Source: Thermogutta terrifontis
GTDB lineage: Bacteria; Planctomycetota; Planctomycetia; Pirellulales; Thermoguttaceae
Assembly (NCBI RefSeq): GCF_002277955.1
Contig: NZ_CP018477.1
Coordinates: forward strand, 3,741,206 to 3,805,205
Reading direction: 5' to 3'
Length of the DNA: 64,000 nucleotides
The position numbers and the translations under genes are program-made. Shown here one piece after another: positions 34,260 through 43,719 of the stretch (positions are counted from its first letter, which is position 1; the number at the start of each line of letters is the position of its first letter). A model generated the notes under the pieces. The model was not told the origin of the DNA, did no database searches, and worked only from the letters and a program-made list of their open reading frames with translations.

Positions 34260-35654
34260 GTGAAACGCCGGAACGGCACGACGATTCGGTTGAATCGCGA
34301 ACCTGAAAAAGCGGTACTGGTTGGGGTCATTCTCCCCACGACAACAATTGAAGATCCTCCCCTTGCCGAACTGGCAGGATTGGCGGACGCGGCGGGTGTC
34401 AATGTGGTTGGGCAGGTCACGCAGCGCCGGTTGGCACCCGATGCCGCCACGTTTATTGGCCGTGGAAAACTCGAAGATGTGAAAAAACTTGTCCGCAGCC
34501 TTCGCGCCGACCTGGTTATTTTCGACAACGATCTGTCGCCTGCACAAGGCCGCAATATCGAAAGGGAAGTCGGCGCCCGGGTTCTCGATCGGACGCAACT
34601 GATTCTCGACATTTTTGCCCGTCGTGCCCAAACATACGAAGCCCAGCTCGCCGTCGAGCTGGCACAGCTTGAGTACACATTACCCCGGCTCAAGCGGATG
34701 TGGACTCACCTGGAACGGCAGACCAAGGGTGGCGTGGGGCTCCGCGGACCAGGTGAAAAGCAACTGGAAATGGACCGCCGTCTCATCGCCCATCGGATCC
34801 ATGAACTCCGCAGCGAACTGGAGGTCATTCACCGAAGGCGGCAGCGCGAGGTGATCGCGCGCAAACAGTTCAAAACCGTGTCTTTAGTGGGGTACACAAA
34901 CGCGGGTAAAAGCACTCTCATGAACTCACTCACTCATGCTGACGTGTATGTGGAAGACGCATTGTTTGCCACCCTCGATACCCGTACCCGCCGCTGGCAA
35001 CTTCCGGGATGGGGCCCCGTTTTGCTCAGCGACACAGTCGGCTTCATTCGCGATCTGCCCCACCATCTCATCGCGAGCTTTAAAGCCACGCTCGAAGAAG
35101 CGAGACAGGCGGACCTGCTGCTCCATGTCGCCGACGGAAGTAATCCTGCGGTGCTTCAGCAAATCAGCGCTGCTTACCGCGTCCTTGAGGAAATCGGGAT
35201 TGAAGGCAAAGACACCATCCTGGTCATCAACAAGATCGACCGAATTGCGGATCGCCGCCGCGTGGATGCATTGCTCGATCGCTATCCGCAGGCCCTTCCC
35301 ATCAGCGCTCAGACGGGAGAAGGTCTCGCGCAGCTAACACAAATGGTGTCTGAGCTTCTGGCCCGCAAGTTCATCGAGGTCGATGTGGAAACGACGGTCG
35401 ATAACGCCCGCGTGGCAGTTTTTGTAAAAACCCACGGCGAAGTGTTCTCGCAGCGGTACCATCATGAGAATCGCCTCACCATCCGCTGCCGTTTGCCGGA
35501 GGAGTATCTTCCTCGAATTGAGCGGCTTGGGGCGTCTGTACGCCGGACGCGGCATAACGGATCGGGCCAGGAGCAAAATCCGGCTCCTGAAATCGAGCAA
35601 TCCCGGATCGAACTTGAACCGACGGGTGTGATCCCGGGGGAAGATCACACATAA
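34260..35654 (+). CDS. hflX: Ribosome-splitting GTPase HflX
   Basis: GTPase of 464 residues that acts on stalled 70S ribosomes. The HflX N-terminal domain (LAGLADAAGVNVVGQVTQRR, FIGRGKLEDV, FDNDLSPAQGRNIER), the linker helices (ERQTKGGVGLRGPGEKQLE) and the G domain (GYTNAGKST at 211-219, DTVGFIRDLPHHLIASF, NKIDRI) are complete. The start is taken as GTG at 34260 because GGAAGGAGG ends 11 bases before it; the GTG at 34248 lies inside that site. The tail after residue 440 is Pro/Glu-rich. Confidence 0.95.
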   Translation: MKRRNGTTIRLNREPEKAVLVGVILPTTTIEDPPLAELAGLADAAGVNVVGQVTQRRLAPDAATFIGRGKLEDVKKLVRSLRADLVIFDNDLSPAQGRNIEREVGARVLDRTQLILDIFARRAQTYEAQLAVELAQLEYTLPRLKRMWTHLERQTKGGVGLRGPGEKQLEMDRRLIAHRIHELRSELEVIHRRRQREVIARKQFKTVSLVGYTNAGKSTLMNSLTHADVYVEDALFATLDTRTRRWQLPGWGPVLLSDTVGFIRDLPHHLIASFKATLEEARQADLLLHVADGSNPAVLQQISAAYRVLEEIGIEGKDTILVINKIDRIADRRRVDALLDRYPQALPISAQTGEGLAQLTQMVSELLARKFIEVDVETTVDNARVAVFVKTHGEVFSQRYHHENRLTIRCRLPEEYLPRIERLGASVRRTRHNGSGQEQNPAPEIEQSRIELEPTGVIPGEDHT

Positions 35655-35761
35655 ACCGGCCGGTGCGCCGTCAGAATAAATCAGACCTTGTCCCGGGTAC
35701 CGCTATCCACTACCCTGGCATTGCAGGCGACACCGCTTAGCCTCGCAGGAAACCGAGAACC

Positions 35762-36547
35762 ATGGCCAGACGCGATCTGCAAAACGTGCGGGCTTTCATT
35801 ACAGGGACGTCGAGTGGTATCGGCCGGGCATTGGTGGAGGCTCTCGTGCCCTACCAGCCGCGGATTGTGGCGGTGGCCCGGCGGGCGGAACGGCTTGCCG
35901 AACTTGCGGAAAAAGTGCGCTCCATCGGTGCTGAAGTCTTCCCATTTGCCTGCGATCTGTCTGATCCTCTCGTTCGCCGAGAGGCGGTGAACTTCGCGGC
36001 CAGGAAGCTCGGCGCGATTGATTTACTGGTCAATAATGCCGGTACGGGTGCCCTCGGCCGTTTCGAGGATACACCTCCGGAAATCCTCCGCCAGGTTATG
36101 GAGCTCAATTTCTTCGCCCCCGTGGAAATCACCTATTATGCCCTACCGCTTCTCAAAAAGGGTCAGCGCCCGATCGTTGTCAATGTGAGCTCCATTCTGG
36201 GCCATCGAGGCATTCCCTGGAGGGCCTACTACTGTGCAAGCAAGTTCGCTCTCCACGGTTTCAGCGAATCAATCCGCGCAGAATTGTCGCGACACGGAAT
36301 TGATGTGCTCGTAGTCAGTCCCGGCCGAACGCGCACGGAACTGTTCGACGGTCCCCTCGAAAAGGGTAAAGAACCGGCCTGGCCGGAACCGGCACCCGTG
36401 TCACCTGAGTATGTTGCGCGGCGCATGGTCCGGGCCATCATAAAAGGCAAGGCCGAAATCATCCCTCACCCGTGGGGAAAGGGAATGGTCCTATTAAGTA
36501 GATTGGCACCGCGCCTGATGGACTGGATCTTAAAACGGTACGCCTAA
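35762..36547 (+). CDS. Short-chain dehydrogenase/reductase
   Basis: Classical SDR of 261 residues. TGTSSGIGRAL (NADP-binding), LVNNAGTGALG, VVNVSSILGH with the catalytic serine, and YYCASKFALHGFSE with Tyr and Lys are all present, as is VVSPGRTRTELFD. The C-terminus (MVLLSRLAPRLMDWILKR) is amphipathic and may touch membrane, as in lipid or retinol-type SDRs. Substrate unknown. It follows hflX by 107 bases on the same strand. Confidence 0.9.
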   Translation: MARRDLQNVRAFITGTSSGIGRALVEALVPYQPRIVAVARRAERLAELAEKVRSIGAEVFPFACDLSDPLVRREAVNFAARKLGAIDLLVNNAGTGALGRFEDTPPEILRQVMELNFFAPVEITYYALPLLKKGQRPIVVNVSSILGHRGIPWRAYYCASKFALHGFSESIRAELSRHGIDVLVVSPGRTRTELFDGPLEKGKEPAWPEPAPVSPEYVARRMVRAIIKGKAEIIPHPWGKGMVLLSRLAPRLMDWILKRYA

Positions 36548-36699
36548 GATCGGCATTTCTTCATTCATCCCTCTCATTTAGCGCATAACAGCAATTTTGA
36601 TTGCATTAACCCGCCTGACTAAACTATTTAGTAGAACCAGATTGGCTGTTTTCGCAGAGTTAAACCGTCTCACTTATCACGTATCGCGGGTACTAGAAC

Positions 36700-37401
36700 A
36701 TGCTTCGCCACCGTTTGAGAATTATGGGAATCGGATTTCTTGTCTTCGCCGGGCTGGGAATTGCCGCGTGGCTTGCGTTGGGCGAGGCAGATCAGCCGCC
36801 TGCCCACCAGCGAAAGTCGGCCAAATCTCCTAGAACTATCTCTTCCCACCAGCCTCAGCAGCTTGCCAGACAAGGTAACCAGGATCAGCGCGAAAAAGCC
36901 GACAATCAAGTGCAAACGGAGATTGTGCGTCGGCTCCTCAAGGCGCTGGATGACCTCCCCAACGTCAATCCGGAGGAGAAACGAGAGCTGCGTCGAATAC
37001 TCCTTGATTCCGACAACCAGCTCGCCCAGGCTCTGAAGTCCCCTCAGTCGCCGCAGGTGAACCGGAAACAACCGGCCGAGCCCCAGAAATCCCCACAAGA
37101 TGGGAGCAAAATGCCGCCTACGGAAGGCCCACGCTCGCCGCTTATTAAGGCTTTGCTCGACCTGCTGGACAATACTCCAGAAGACAATATTGCGGAGCGA
37201 AATTCCCAGGAAAAAGATACTCTCCGGGAGAACCTCTTGCAGGCCGACAAAATTCTCGCCCAACACACAGGCCAATCCGCAGTGAACCGAATAAAAGCGG
37301 CGAATCGGAAACCGGTTGTTCCTCGCGTCTTCAATCCGCCGCGCAAAACGCCGGGGCAGCCCCCTCAACAGGACAGTGAAACTGAGAAGACGCCACGCTG
37401 A
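36700..37401 (+). CDS. Membrane-anchored charged protein with an internal duplication
   Basis: Predicted 233-residue protein: one N-terminal membrane segment (IMGIGFLVFAGLGIAAWLAL), then a hydrophilic Gln/Pro/Lys-rich chain. Two segments resemble each other: IVRRLLKALDDLPNVNPEEK...SDNQLAQALK and LIKALLDLLDNTPEDNIAER...ADKILAQHTG, suggesting a duplicated helical pair. No family recognised. It precedes the TPR lipoprotein gene by 165 bases. Confidence 0.65.
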   Translation: MLRHRLRIMGIGFLVFAGLGIAAWLALGEADQPPAHQRKSAKSPRTISSHQPQQLARQGNQDQREKADNQVQTEIVRRLLKALDDLPNVNPEEKRELRRILLDSDNQLAQALKSPQSPQVNRKQPAEPQKSPQDGSKMPPTEGPRSPLIKALLDLLDNTPEDNIAERNSQEKDTLRENLLQADKILAQHTGQSAVNRIKAANRKPVVPRVFNPPRKTPGQPPQQDSETEKTPR

Positions 37402-37566
37402 CAGAGGGCCGAATCACTGAAAAGACATTGTGTCAAGGCGAAGTACCGCTCTTTTCGATAAAGTTCATACAGTCGGCCGATGAGGGCGAGTTTGTGACGG
37501 TCGACTTTGATTTGACCAGTTCGGGCGCACGACAGAAGGCCCCTTCGGAGGAAACGGTTCACGTTT

Positions 37567-38604
37567 ATGACAAGGACCGGCCGGAATATCGGAGCATGGA
37601 GGGTCGTCACGGGCCTGGTGATTGCTGGCGCTCTTACGTGGTGCGGGTGTCGCTCCTATCCCTGGTCTCCGGAAAGCATGACAGGCAGCCGCCAGGGACC
37701 GAGTTCCGGTCTTGCCAACCAGGCCTCCCGAAACGCAGCGCCTGATCAGGTTTCGTCTCCCAAACAACCAAAAAAGAATCCTCAGCAGGACGCCGAATAC
37801 GCAGCTCAGCTTGCAAAGGCCCGGACCCTAGAGCGTGCCGGAAAACTCGACGCCGCTCGGGAAATCTACGAACGCCTGATTGTCTGGGCTCCCGATCGGT
37901 ACGAGGCATACCATCGTCTCGCCGTCGTCTGTGATCGGCAGCAAAGGTTTCTGGAAGCCGAATCACTCTATGCACAGGCTATTCGGCTCAATCCGAAAGA
38001 CCCGGATCTGTTTAACGACCTGGGCTACTGCTACCTGTTGCAGGGCAAACTCGACAAGGCCGAACGGGCACTGCTCAAAGCGGTGGGGATCTCCCCTGCT
38101 AACGAGCGCTACCGCAACAATCTGGGGCTTGTTTACGGCTATCAGGGCCGCTATCAGGAAGCTCTAGACCAGTTCCGCCGGGGCGGGAGCGAGGCTGATG
38201 CATGGTACAATCTGGCCTATGTCCAGTGGGTCCGGACTGAGGTAGACGCAGCACGACAATCACTGGAGAAAGCGCTCGCCATCAATCCAGGTCATGAGCT
38301 GGCCAGGGAAACCCTTGTGCGACTCTCTACAGGTCAATCGTTCTTCCCAGATGATGCAATCGCCAGTCGTTCCTGGCAACCGTACCAGAACGCACCTGAG
38401 ACGATTGCCGGTTCAGACGTGCCGACGCCGAGCGACGATGTCAAACAGGCTGCCTTTCAGGCGTCTTCGGGCACACTTCGACTTGGTCTCAGGGATCGCC
38501 CGAGCACCCAGACCCAGCTCGACGTCGCGCGCTCATCCTGGGCGCAACGCGTTCGGGAACAATCACACGTTTTATCCCCGCCGGACGGTGAGAGCCTTTA
38601 TTGA
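37567..38604 (+). CDS. TPR-repeat lipoprotein
   Basis: Predicted lipoprotein of 345 residues; the hydrophobic N-terminus (VVTGLVIAGALTWCGC) ends in a lipobox-like LTWCGC. Residues about 75-255 hold at least four tetratricopeptide repeats (ARTLERAGKLDAAREIYERL, AYHRLAVVCDRQQRFLEAES, LFNDLGYCYLLQGKLDKAER, YRNNLGLVYGYQGRYQEALD). TPRs bind partner proteins. The tail is low complexity. The ATG at 37567 has GGAGGAAA 14 bases upstream, a long spacing. Its 3' end overlaps that of the convergent SGNH gene by 7 bases. Confidence 0.85.
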   Translation: MTRTGRNIGAWRVVTGLVIAGALTWCGCRSYPWSPESMTGSRQGPSSGLANQASRNAAPDQVSSPKQPKKNPQQDAEYAAQLAKARTLERAGKLDAAREIYERLIVWAPDRYEAYHRLAVVCDRQQRFLEAESLYAQAIRLNPKDPDLFNDLGYCYLLQGKLDKAERALLKAVGISPANERYRNNLGLVYGYQGRYQEALDQFRRGGSEADAWYNLAYVQWVRTEVDAARQSLEKALAINPGHELARETLVRLSTGQSFFPDDAIASRSWQPYQNAPETIAGSDVPTPSDDVKQAAFQASSGTLRLGLRDRPSTQTQLDVARSSWAQRVREQSHVLSPPDGESLY

Positions 38605-39377
38605 ATAGGCGAGGGAGCAAAGAATTTCTCGAGAATTCTACCGAGGATCGCCTCGCCCCTCGCATTCGCATGAACGATATCCCGCTTAAACCAGTGGATA
38701 TCTTCGCCGCACGTTCGGATGTACTGCCCCCACGGTCCCGTCATGTCCAGAAAACCCGTCTTTTCTTCCTCAGCAAGTCTTTTCAAGCGTGTGCGAAAAC
38801 TGTCACCGTCTGAAGGAACCTCGAAAGTCCACTCGGGATCCACACGCGGGTCCTTGTGTCCGAAACAGGGCGTCATAAGAAGAATATCAGGGTCGGGCTC
38901 CAACTCAGCTCGAACCCAGCGAATGACTTCTCGCACCGATTCGACATCCTCGCGATGGCTGATCCCCCCGATCATGAGCAGATCGGGGTGATACTTGAGA
39001 ACGTATTCTTGAAGCTGGGCAGGGTCTTTGTAGTACCAGCATCCTGTGCTGCCGCGGACGGACGTGATCTTTTCAATACGAGCGCCTGGATAGTGGCGCT
39101 CGACAAGCTTTTCCCATGCAGAACGACTTGTATCGTTGACGATGCTGTCCCCGAGCATGACCACCCGGAGGGTGCCGCCACGTCGCAGAATGTCGATCGT
39201 TCGATTCAAGTGCCGCCAACGGTCGGCCGGAGGCGTCCACTGCAATGGAGTCATCTCGCTATAAATGAAATCGATGCGCTCGAGCACCGGATCCTTGGGC
39301 TTTCCCGCCTCCTCTGCTACCGTGAGCGTACCCCAGCAGCCGATCAAAGCCAAAAAGAACAATGCTTTTCGGATCAT
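38598..39377 (-). CDS. Secreted SGNH/GDSL-family hydrolase
   Basis: Exported esterase-like protein of 259 residues with a signal peptide (ALFFLALIGCWGTLTVA). Block I is VVMLGDSIVNDT with the nucleophile Ser78; a glycine oxyanion residue (TSVRGSTG), an MIGGISHRED block replacing the usual GxND, and RDIVHANARG with the catalytic Asp/His follow. The GGISH form is seen in planctomycete SGNH proteins acting on acylated carbohydrates, but the substrate here is unknown. GGAGGTG precedes the ATG. Confidence 0.87.
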   Translation of the reverse strand: MIRKALFFLALIGCWGTLTVAEEAGKPKDPVLERIDFIYSEMTPLQWTPPADRWRHLNRTIDILRRGGTLRVVMLGDSIVNDTSRSAWEKLVERHYPGARIEKITSVRGSTGCWYYKDPAQLQEYVLKYHPDLLMIGGISHREDVESVREVIRWVRAELEPDPDILLMTPCFGHKDPRVDPEWTFEVPSDGDSFRTRLKRLAEEEKTGFLDMTGPWGQYIRTCGEDIHWFKRDIVHANARGEAILGRILEKFFAPSPIQ

Positions 39378-39571
39378 CGTCGCACCTCCAAGATCTCGGG
39401 CACAATTGAGCCGCCAAATTCCGTCGACCGCACCGTCAGTGGTGACGTCGGCGTGCTACGCTTCGCCAAGGTTAGCCAGTCTGCCGACTGGACGCTAGTG
39501 GGCCGACATGAAACAGCGGATCAGCTCAGAGGTTTCCCGCTCGCGACGTACTGGGCCAGACCCCGAGCCAT

Positions 39572-40360
39572 CTTCATTTTTGCAAAACCTGTGACATGCC
39601 GCGAGCGCAAAGTGCTGGCGGGGCAACTCATGAATTGCTCCTACCGGTGGCGTCGCCGGGGTGGGAATGGCCCTTCAGACTCGCGCATGATTCGGATGCA
39701 ACCGGTATGCTTGCTCGGTGTGCAACCCGGGCCTATGGGAGGGACGCCTTCCACGGCGTCCGTCGAACACGGACGGGCACACTTGCCATGCCCGGTGTCA
39801 CTTATGTGAGGTCACAAATCCCGGTAGGGGCAAGTCACCACTGGTAGGGGCAATTCATGAATTGCCCCTACCGAAACGCCATCGATTTGCGACGCGCCGT
39901 GTTCTGCCCAGGGCGATTCATGAATCGCCCCTACCATTGAACCCTTGTCGTGCCCACAGAATGAAATGGGTCATCAAGGGTCGAAAACACGGACCTGACA
40001 AGCAGGTCCCACCATTGTGTGGATTGGAGGCTCGGGTTTACCCCGACCGGTCATCGTCGTGCGATCCAGGCAAGGTTGTGAAGGCTAAAGCCTTCACCAA
40101 AAAGCGGCGATGAATCGCCGCACTCCATGGAGTGCGGGGCTTTAGCCCCGCTTTCCACACGGGACTTTAGTCCCCGCTGAAAGGCAATGGATGATCGAAC
40201 GTTGACAAACGGACCCGACAAGCGGGTCCCTCCGAGAGGCGGACCCGACAAGCAGGTCCCTCCGAATATGGGCGTGACAAGCACATCCCATTGGGCTGAA
40301 GCTTGCTCTTGCCGAAGGGGTTGTCCAGGTCCGTGCCGCTTTCCAGCAGCATAAAAGTGG
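39572..40360 (+). repeat. Modular hairpin repeat, copy A
   Basis: A gene-free 0.8 kb block made of palindromic modules: 28-bp GTAGGGGCAATTCATGAATT...CTAC at 39844-39871, GGGCGATTCATGAATCGCCC at 39911-39930, GGACCTGACAAGCAGGTCC at 39991-40009, GAAGGCTAAAGCCTTC at 40080-40095, GGCGATGAATCGCC at 40106-40119, GCACTCCATGGAGTGC at 40120-40135, GCGGGGCTTTAGCCCCGC at 40134-40151, GGGACTTTAGTCCC at 40161-40174, GGACCCGACAAGCGGGTCC at 40211-40229 and a one-mismatch sister at 40241-40259. The arms vary in compensating fashion around fixed centres (GACAAG, CTAAAG, TTCATGAA). A near-identical copy in the opposite direction is at 52665-53316. Confidence 0.92.
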
Positions 40361-40482
40361 GCATGATTCAAGCCGTTCCCGTTGCCACGCCGATCGATGT
40401 CGTTGGCAAATCCACTGAACGCAGTTGCCGCCATGTCCGGCGTCTCGCCGATCTCCCAGTCCTCGAAGCAGTCCATCCGCCA

Positions 40483-42510
40483 TCAAAGGGCCGTGTTTCG
40501 TCGCGCCAGCGTGGGCAGGTCAGCGTCGTCAGCTTCCATCGATTGGGCCGTAATCGACGTGAAGCACTGGGTTGCCTCGGGCGTCAAGAATCGCGATTTA
40601 AGAGCGATCCCATAATTCTGCCAGGAAAGGGAGGAAGTTGTGTAATAACTCTGGGGGTAGCAGACATACAGATAGCGTTTGGCCCGGGTGACCGCCACAT
40701 AAAACAAACGGCGTTCCTCTTCGATCGACTCAGGCGAGCCTGTCGCCATATCGGATGGAATGTTTCCGTCCGTGGCATTGATGATGAACACCACGTCCCA
40801 TTCAAGCCCCTTTGCCGAATGGATGGTACTGAGGACCAAGTAGTCATCGTTCAAATCCGGGTTAGCAGCGAAATCCTGCGTGGAATTCGGGGGATCCAGG
40901 GCAATCTGCGCCAGAAAAGTTTGTCGGTCTTTGAATCGGCTTGCGATCTGTTCCAACTGTTCCAAATCCTTGGCTCGCGGGATCGGATTATCGTAAAGCA
41001 CAGGGAGCAATGGCTCATAGAACACCCGAATTTGATGGAGCTGGGCCGGGAGCGTGGCTTTTCCCTCAGCCAGGTGGAGCATCAATTGGACGAACTGTGG
41101 CCAGATGTCGGCTGCGGTGGGGCTTGGAGTGATTTCCTGCCACGGGTCAAAATGCCCGCCGTTTACAGAGCAAGCTGCGAGAAGTTTTCTCGCTTTGGCC
41201 GGACCGATCCCCGGCAAAAGACAGAGCACCCGCATCCCGGCCACCAGGTCGCGTGGATTCTCCGCCAGCCGCAGGAAGGCGAGCGCGTCTTTTATATGGG
41301 CGGCCTCCAGAAACTTAAGCCCACCGTATTTGTGGTAGGGGATGCCCCGTCGCGTCAGTTCGGCTTCCAGTGGCAAACTGTGGTGCGATGCCCGGAACAG
41401 CACGGCCTGATGTCTAAGCAGCGTCCCCTGGTTGTGATGCTCCAGAATACGCCGAATGACGAACTGAGCCTGCTCGTATTCATCGAGGGCGGCGACCAAC
41501 CAGGGTTTCTCGCCCGTTTTCTTCTCGGACCAGAGATTCTTTGTGAATTTCTCCTTGGCAGGCCGGATGATAGCATTCGCCGCCGTCAGTATTGGCATCG
41601 TGCTTCGATAATTCTGCTCCAGGGTGACAATCCGCGCGTTGGGATACTGCTTGGGAAATTCCAGGATGTTCTTGATAGATGCGCCCCGAAACGAGTAAAT
41701 GGCCTGTGCGTCATCACCCACCACAGTCACGCCGTCGCCTGTCGGGGCCAGCCGATAGAGGATGTTGGCCTGGATGATGTTCGTATCCTGATATTCATCC
41801 ACAAGAATTGCCCGAAAACGTTTGCGGATTTCGCTGCCGACCGATTCCTTGTTGAGGAGTTCGAGCCACGCGAGGAGGAGATCGTCATAGTCCAGGGTGG
41901 CCGACTCCTTCTTTCTGGCTGTGTATTCGCGAAACAGCCGATCAAGTTCATCATGCCACTCTTTGCACCATGGGAAGAACTCGGCGAGAACCTGGCGTAA
42001 GGGAAGACACGTATTCACCATGCGGCTGTAGATATCGGCGCAGGTTCCCTTCTTGGGAAAGCGTCGGTCTGTCGTGGCCAGCTTCAAGTCGGTTCGAATG
42101 ACATTAATAAAATCTTCGGCGTCAGATCGATCCAGGACGGTGAAACCGGGCGGCAGCCCCAGTTCTTCCCCGAACATCCGCAGAAACCGCAGGCCGATGG
42201 CATGAAACGTGCCCCCCCAGATTCTCGTGGCAAGATTTCCTGGAAGTTGCGTTCCCGACAGTCTGGAGAGAATAGTTTCGACGCGTCGGACCATCTCTTC
42301 GGCGGCCCGTCTTGTGAATGTCAGGAGCATGATTGTGTGAGGGGGGACGTTGTGCGCCACCAGCCATGCGACGCGATGCACGATGGTGGCCGTCTTCCCT
42401 GTTCCCGCCCCGGCCACGATAAGCAGTGGATCCGTCCCGTGGGTCACAGCCTCCTGCTGCCGGGGATTGAGGGGCTTCAGGATAAGATCCTCAAGTGAAC
42501 TCACGGACAT
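40483..42510 (-). CDS. UvrD/Rep/PcrA-type DNA helicase
   Basis: Superfamily 1A 3'-5' helicase of 675 residues acting in DNA repair or replication restart. Motifs: Q motif LNPRQQEAV, Walker A GAGTGKT at residues 34-40, TFTRRAAEEM, Walker B DEYQDTN, VGDDAQAIYSFRGA, LEQNYRS, STIHSAKGLEWDVVF, VAVTRAKRYLYV. It is shorter than PcrA/UvrD (about 720) and lacks their C-terminal RNA-polymerase-binding extension, so it could be a PcrA-like paralogue. The ATG at 42510 is preferred over the longer frame because GGAGGAGAGCC precedes it. It diverges from tsaD. Confidence 0.93.
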   Translation of the reverse strand: MSVSSLEDLILKPLNPRQQEAVTHGTDPLLIVAGAGTGKTATIVHRVAWLVAHNVPPHTIMLLTFTRRAAEEMVRRVETILSRLSGTQLPGNLATRIWGGTFHAIGLRFLRMFGEELGLPPGFTVLDRSDAEDFINVIRTDLKLATTDRRFPKKGTCADIYSRMVNTCLPLRQVLAEFFPWCKEWHDELDRLFREYTARKKESATLDYDDLLLAWLELLNKESVGSEIRKRFRAILVDEYQDTNIIQANILYRLAPTGDGVTVVGDDAQAIYSFRGASIKNILEFPKQYPNARIVTLEQNYRSTMPILTAANAIIRPAKEKFTKNLWSEKKTGEKPWLVAALDEYEQAQFVIRRILEHHNQGTLLRHQAVLFRASHHSLPLEAELTRRGIPYHKYGGLKFLEAAHIKDALAFLRLAENPRDLVAGMRVLCLLPGIGPAKARKLLAACSVNGGHFDPWQEITPSPTAADIWPQFVQLMLHLAEGKATLPAQLHQIRVFYEPLLPVLYDNPIPRAKDLEQLEQIASRFKDRQTFLAQIALDPPNSTQDFAANPDLNDDYLVLSTIHSAKGLEWDVVFIINATDGNIPSDMATGSPESIEEERRLFYVAVTRAKRYLYVCYPQSYYTTSSLSWQNYGIALKSRFLTPEATQCFTSITAQSMEADDADLPTLARRNTAL

Positions 42511-42611
42511 GGCTCTCCTCCGTGAACTTTGAAACGCACCTATGCCGACGTTACAGGGAGAAGGAAGACGGATCCTCCACCACAGCATCCGCTCGGGCCG
42601 CCCTGAACTCA

Positions 42612-42626
42612 GTATAATGATTATAC
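42612..42626. promoter_or_regulatory. Palindrome with -10-like boxes on both strands
   Basis: GTATAAT-G-ATTATAC between the divergent helicase and tsaD genes. Each arm holds TATAAT in one orientation, so it could serve as overlapping -10 elements or as an operator. Matching -35 boxes are weak. Confidence 0.35.
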
Positions 42627-42672
42627 AAAAGTTTGACGTTCACGAGAGCATAAACTGGGTAGGATAGATAAC

Positions 42673-43719
42673 ATGCCCGTTTTCCTCACAATCGAAACGA
42701 CCTGCGACGAAACTGCAGCGGCCCTGGTCACGGATCAGTTGGAGGTGCTTGCCTCCGTCGTGGCCTCGCAGGATAAGCTCCACCAACAATACGGGGGCGT
42801 AGTTCCCGAAATTGCCTCTCGTGCCCATGTGGAGCGAATTCTCCCAGTGATCCACGAGACCGTGCAGAGGGCGGGAATCAGTCTGGCCGACATTGACGCG
42901 GTGGCCGTTGCTTACACCCCCGGCCTGGCAGGCTCCCTGCTTGTTGGGGTTACCGCTGCCAAAACCCTGGCGTTGGCTCTGGGAAAGCCTCTTATTGGAA
43001 TCAATCACCTTCAGGCCCACATCTATGCATGTCGAATGGCGGCTGGGAGGGACGTGTTTCCCTGTGTAGGACTGGTGATCAGCGGGGGCCATACATGCCT
43101 CTACCGTTGCCGGGATCCGCTGGATTTCGAGCTGCTGGGAACGACCATTGACGATGCAGCCGGCGAAGCCTTTGACAAAGTGGCGGTCATGCTGGGGTTA
43201 CCCTACCCGGGTGGCCCGTCCATCCAGAAGGCGGCAGAAAAAGGAGATCCCCACAAATATGCCTTCCCAAGGGCCCTGCTCGACGATCCTAATACACTCG
43301 ACTTCAGTTTTAGCGGATTGAAAACCGCCGTCCGATACGCCATTACCGGGCCGGGACGGCATGATCCTTCGCAGGTCAAACTTTCGGACCAGGAGGTGGC
43401 AGACCTGGCGGCCTCATTTCAGGAAGCGGTGGTGGATTGCCTAGTGGGCAAAAGTTTTCGCGCCCTGGAAATAACCGGCTTCCACAGATTGTGCGTGGGT
43501 GGGGGTGTGGCTGCCAACAAGCGGCTGCGAACGCGATTGGAGGAAGAAGCGGCACGGAGGAATGTGGACCTGGTGATCGCTCCCCTCAAACTCTGTACGG
43601 ATAACGCTGTGATGGGAGCGATCGCTGTGGAAAAATGGAAGGCCGGTGTCTTCGACGATCTTTATTTGGACGCCGAACCGGGGGTCGTTCGCAGATCATC
43701 CGCCCTGATTCACGGGTGA
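42673..43719 (+). CDS. tsaD: tRNA N6-threonylcarbamoyladenosine synthase subunit TsaD
   Basis: Kae1/TsaD protein of 348 residues that transfers threonylcarbamoyl to A37 of ANN-decoding tRNAs with TsaB, TsaE and TsaC. The metal-binding histidines are His112 and His116 in INHLQAHIYA; other hallmarks are ETTCDETAAALV at the N-terminus, VVPEIASRAHVE, GLAGSLLVG, LVISGGHTCLYR, DDAAGEAFDKVA, LDFSFSGLKTAVR, VGGGVAANKRLR and CTDNAVMGA. Length is normal. Partners are not in the window. Confidence 0.97.
   Translation: MPVFLTIETTCDETAAALVTDQLEVLASVVASQDKLHQQYGGVVPEIASRAHVERILPVIHETVQRAGISLADIDAVAVAYTPGLAGSLLVGVTAAKTLALALGKPLIGINHLQAHIYACRMAAGRDVFPCVGLVISGGHTCLYRCRDPLDFELLGTTIDDAAGEAFDKVAVMLGLPYPGGPSIQKAAEKGDPHKYAFPRALLDDPNTLDFSFSGLKTAVRYAITGPGRHDPSQVKLSDQEVADLAASFQEAVVDCLVGKSFRALEITGFHRLCVGGGVAANKRLRTRLEEEAARRNVDLVIAPLKLCTDNAVMGAIAVEKWKAGVFDDLYLDAEPGVVRRSSALIHG

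Noticed and set aside
38856-39809. 317-codon plus-strand frame
   Set aside because: Antisense to the SGNH gene and running on into the repeat.
39572-40360. CRISPR array
   Set aside because: The repeated units are palindromes of several classes at irregular spacing, without uniform spacers or cas genes.
40051-40486. Open frames of 114 to 141 codons inside repeat copy A
   Set aside because: They exist only because the palindromic modules lack stops; the same frames appear in copy B through shared sequence.
40303-42000. 565-codon open frame on the plus strand
   Set aside because: It lies antisense to the helicase, whose motifs are complete; no ribosome site or family pattern.
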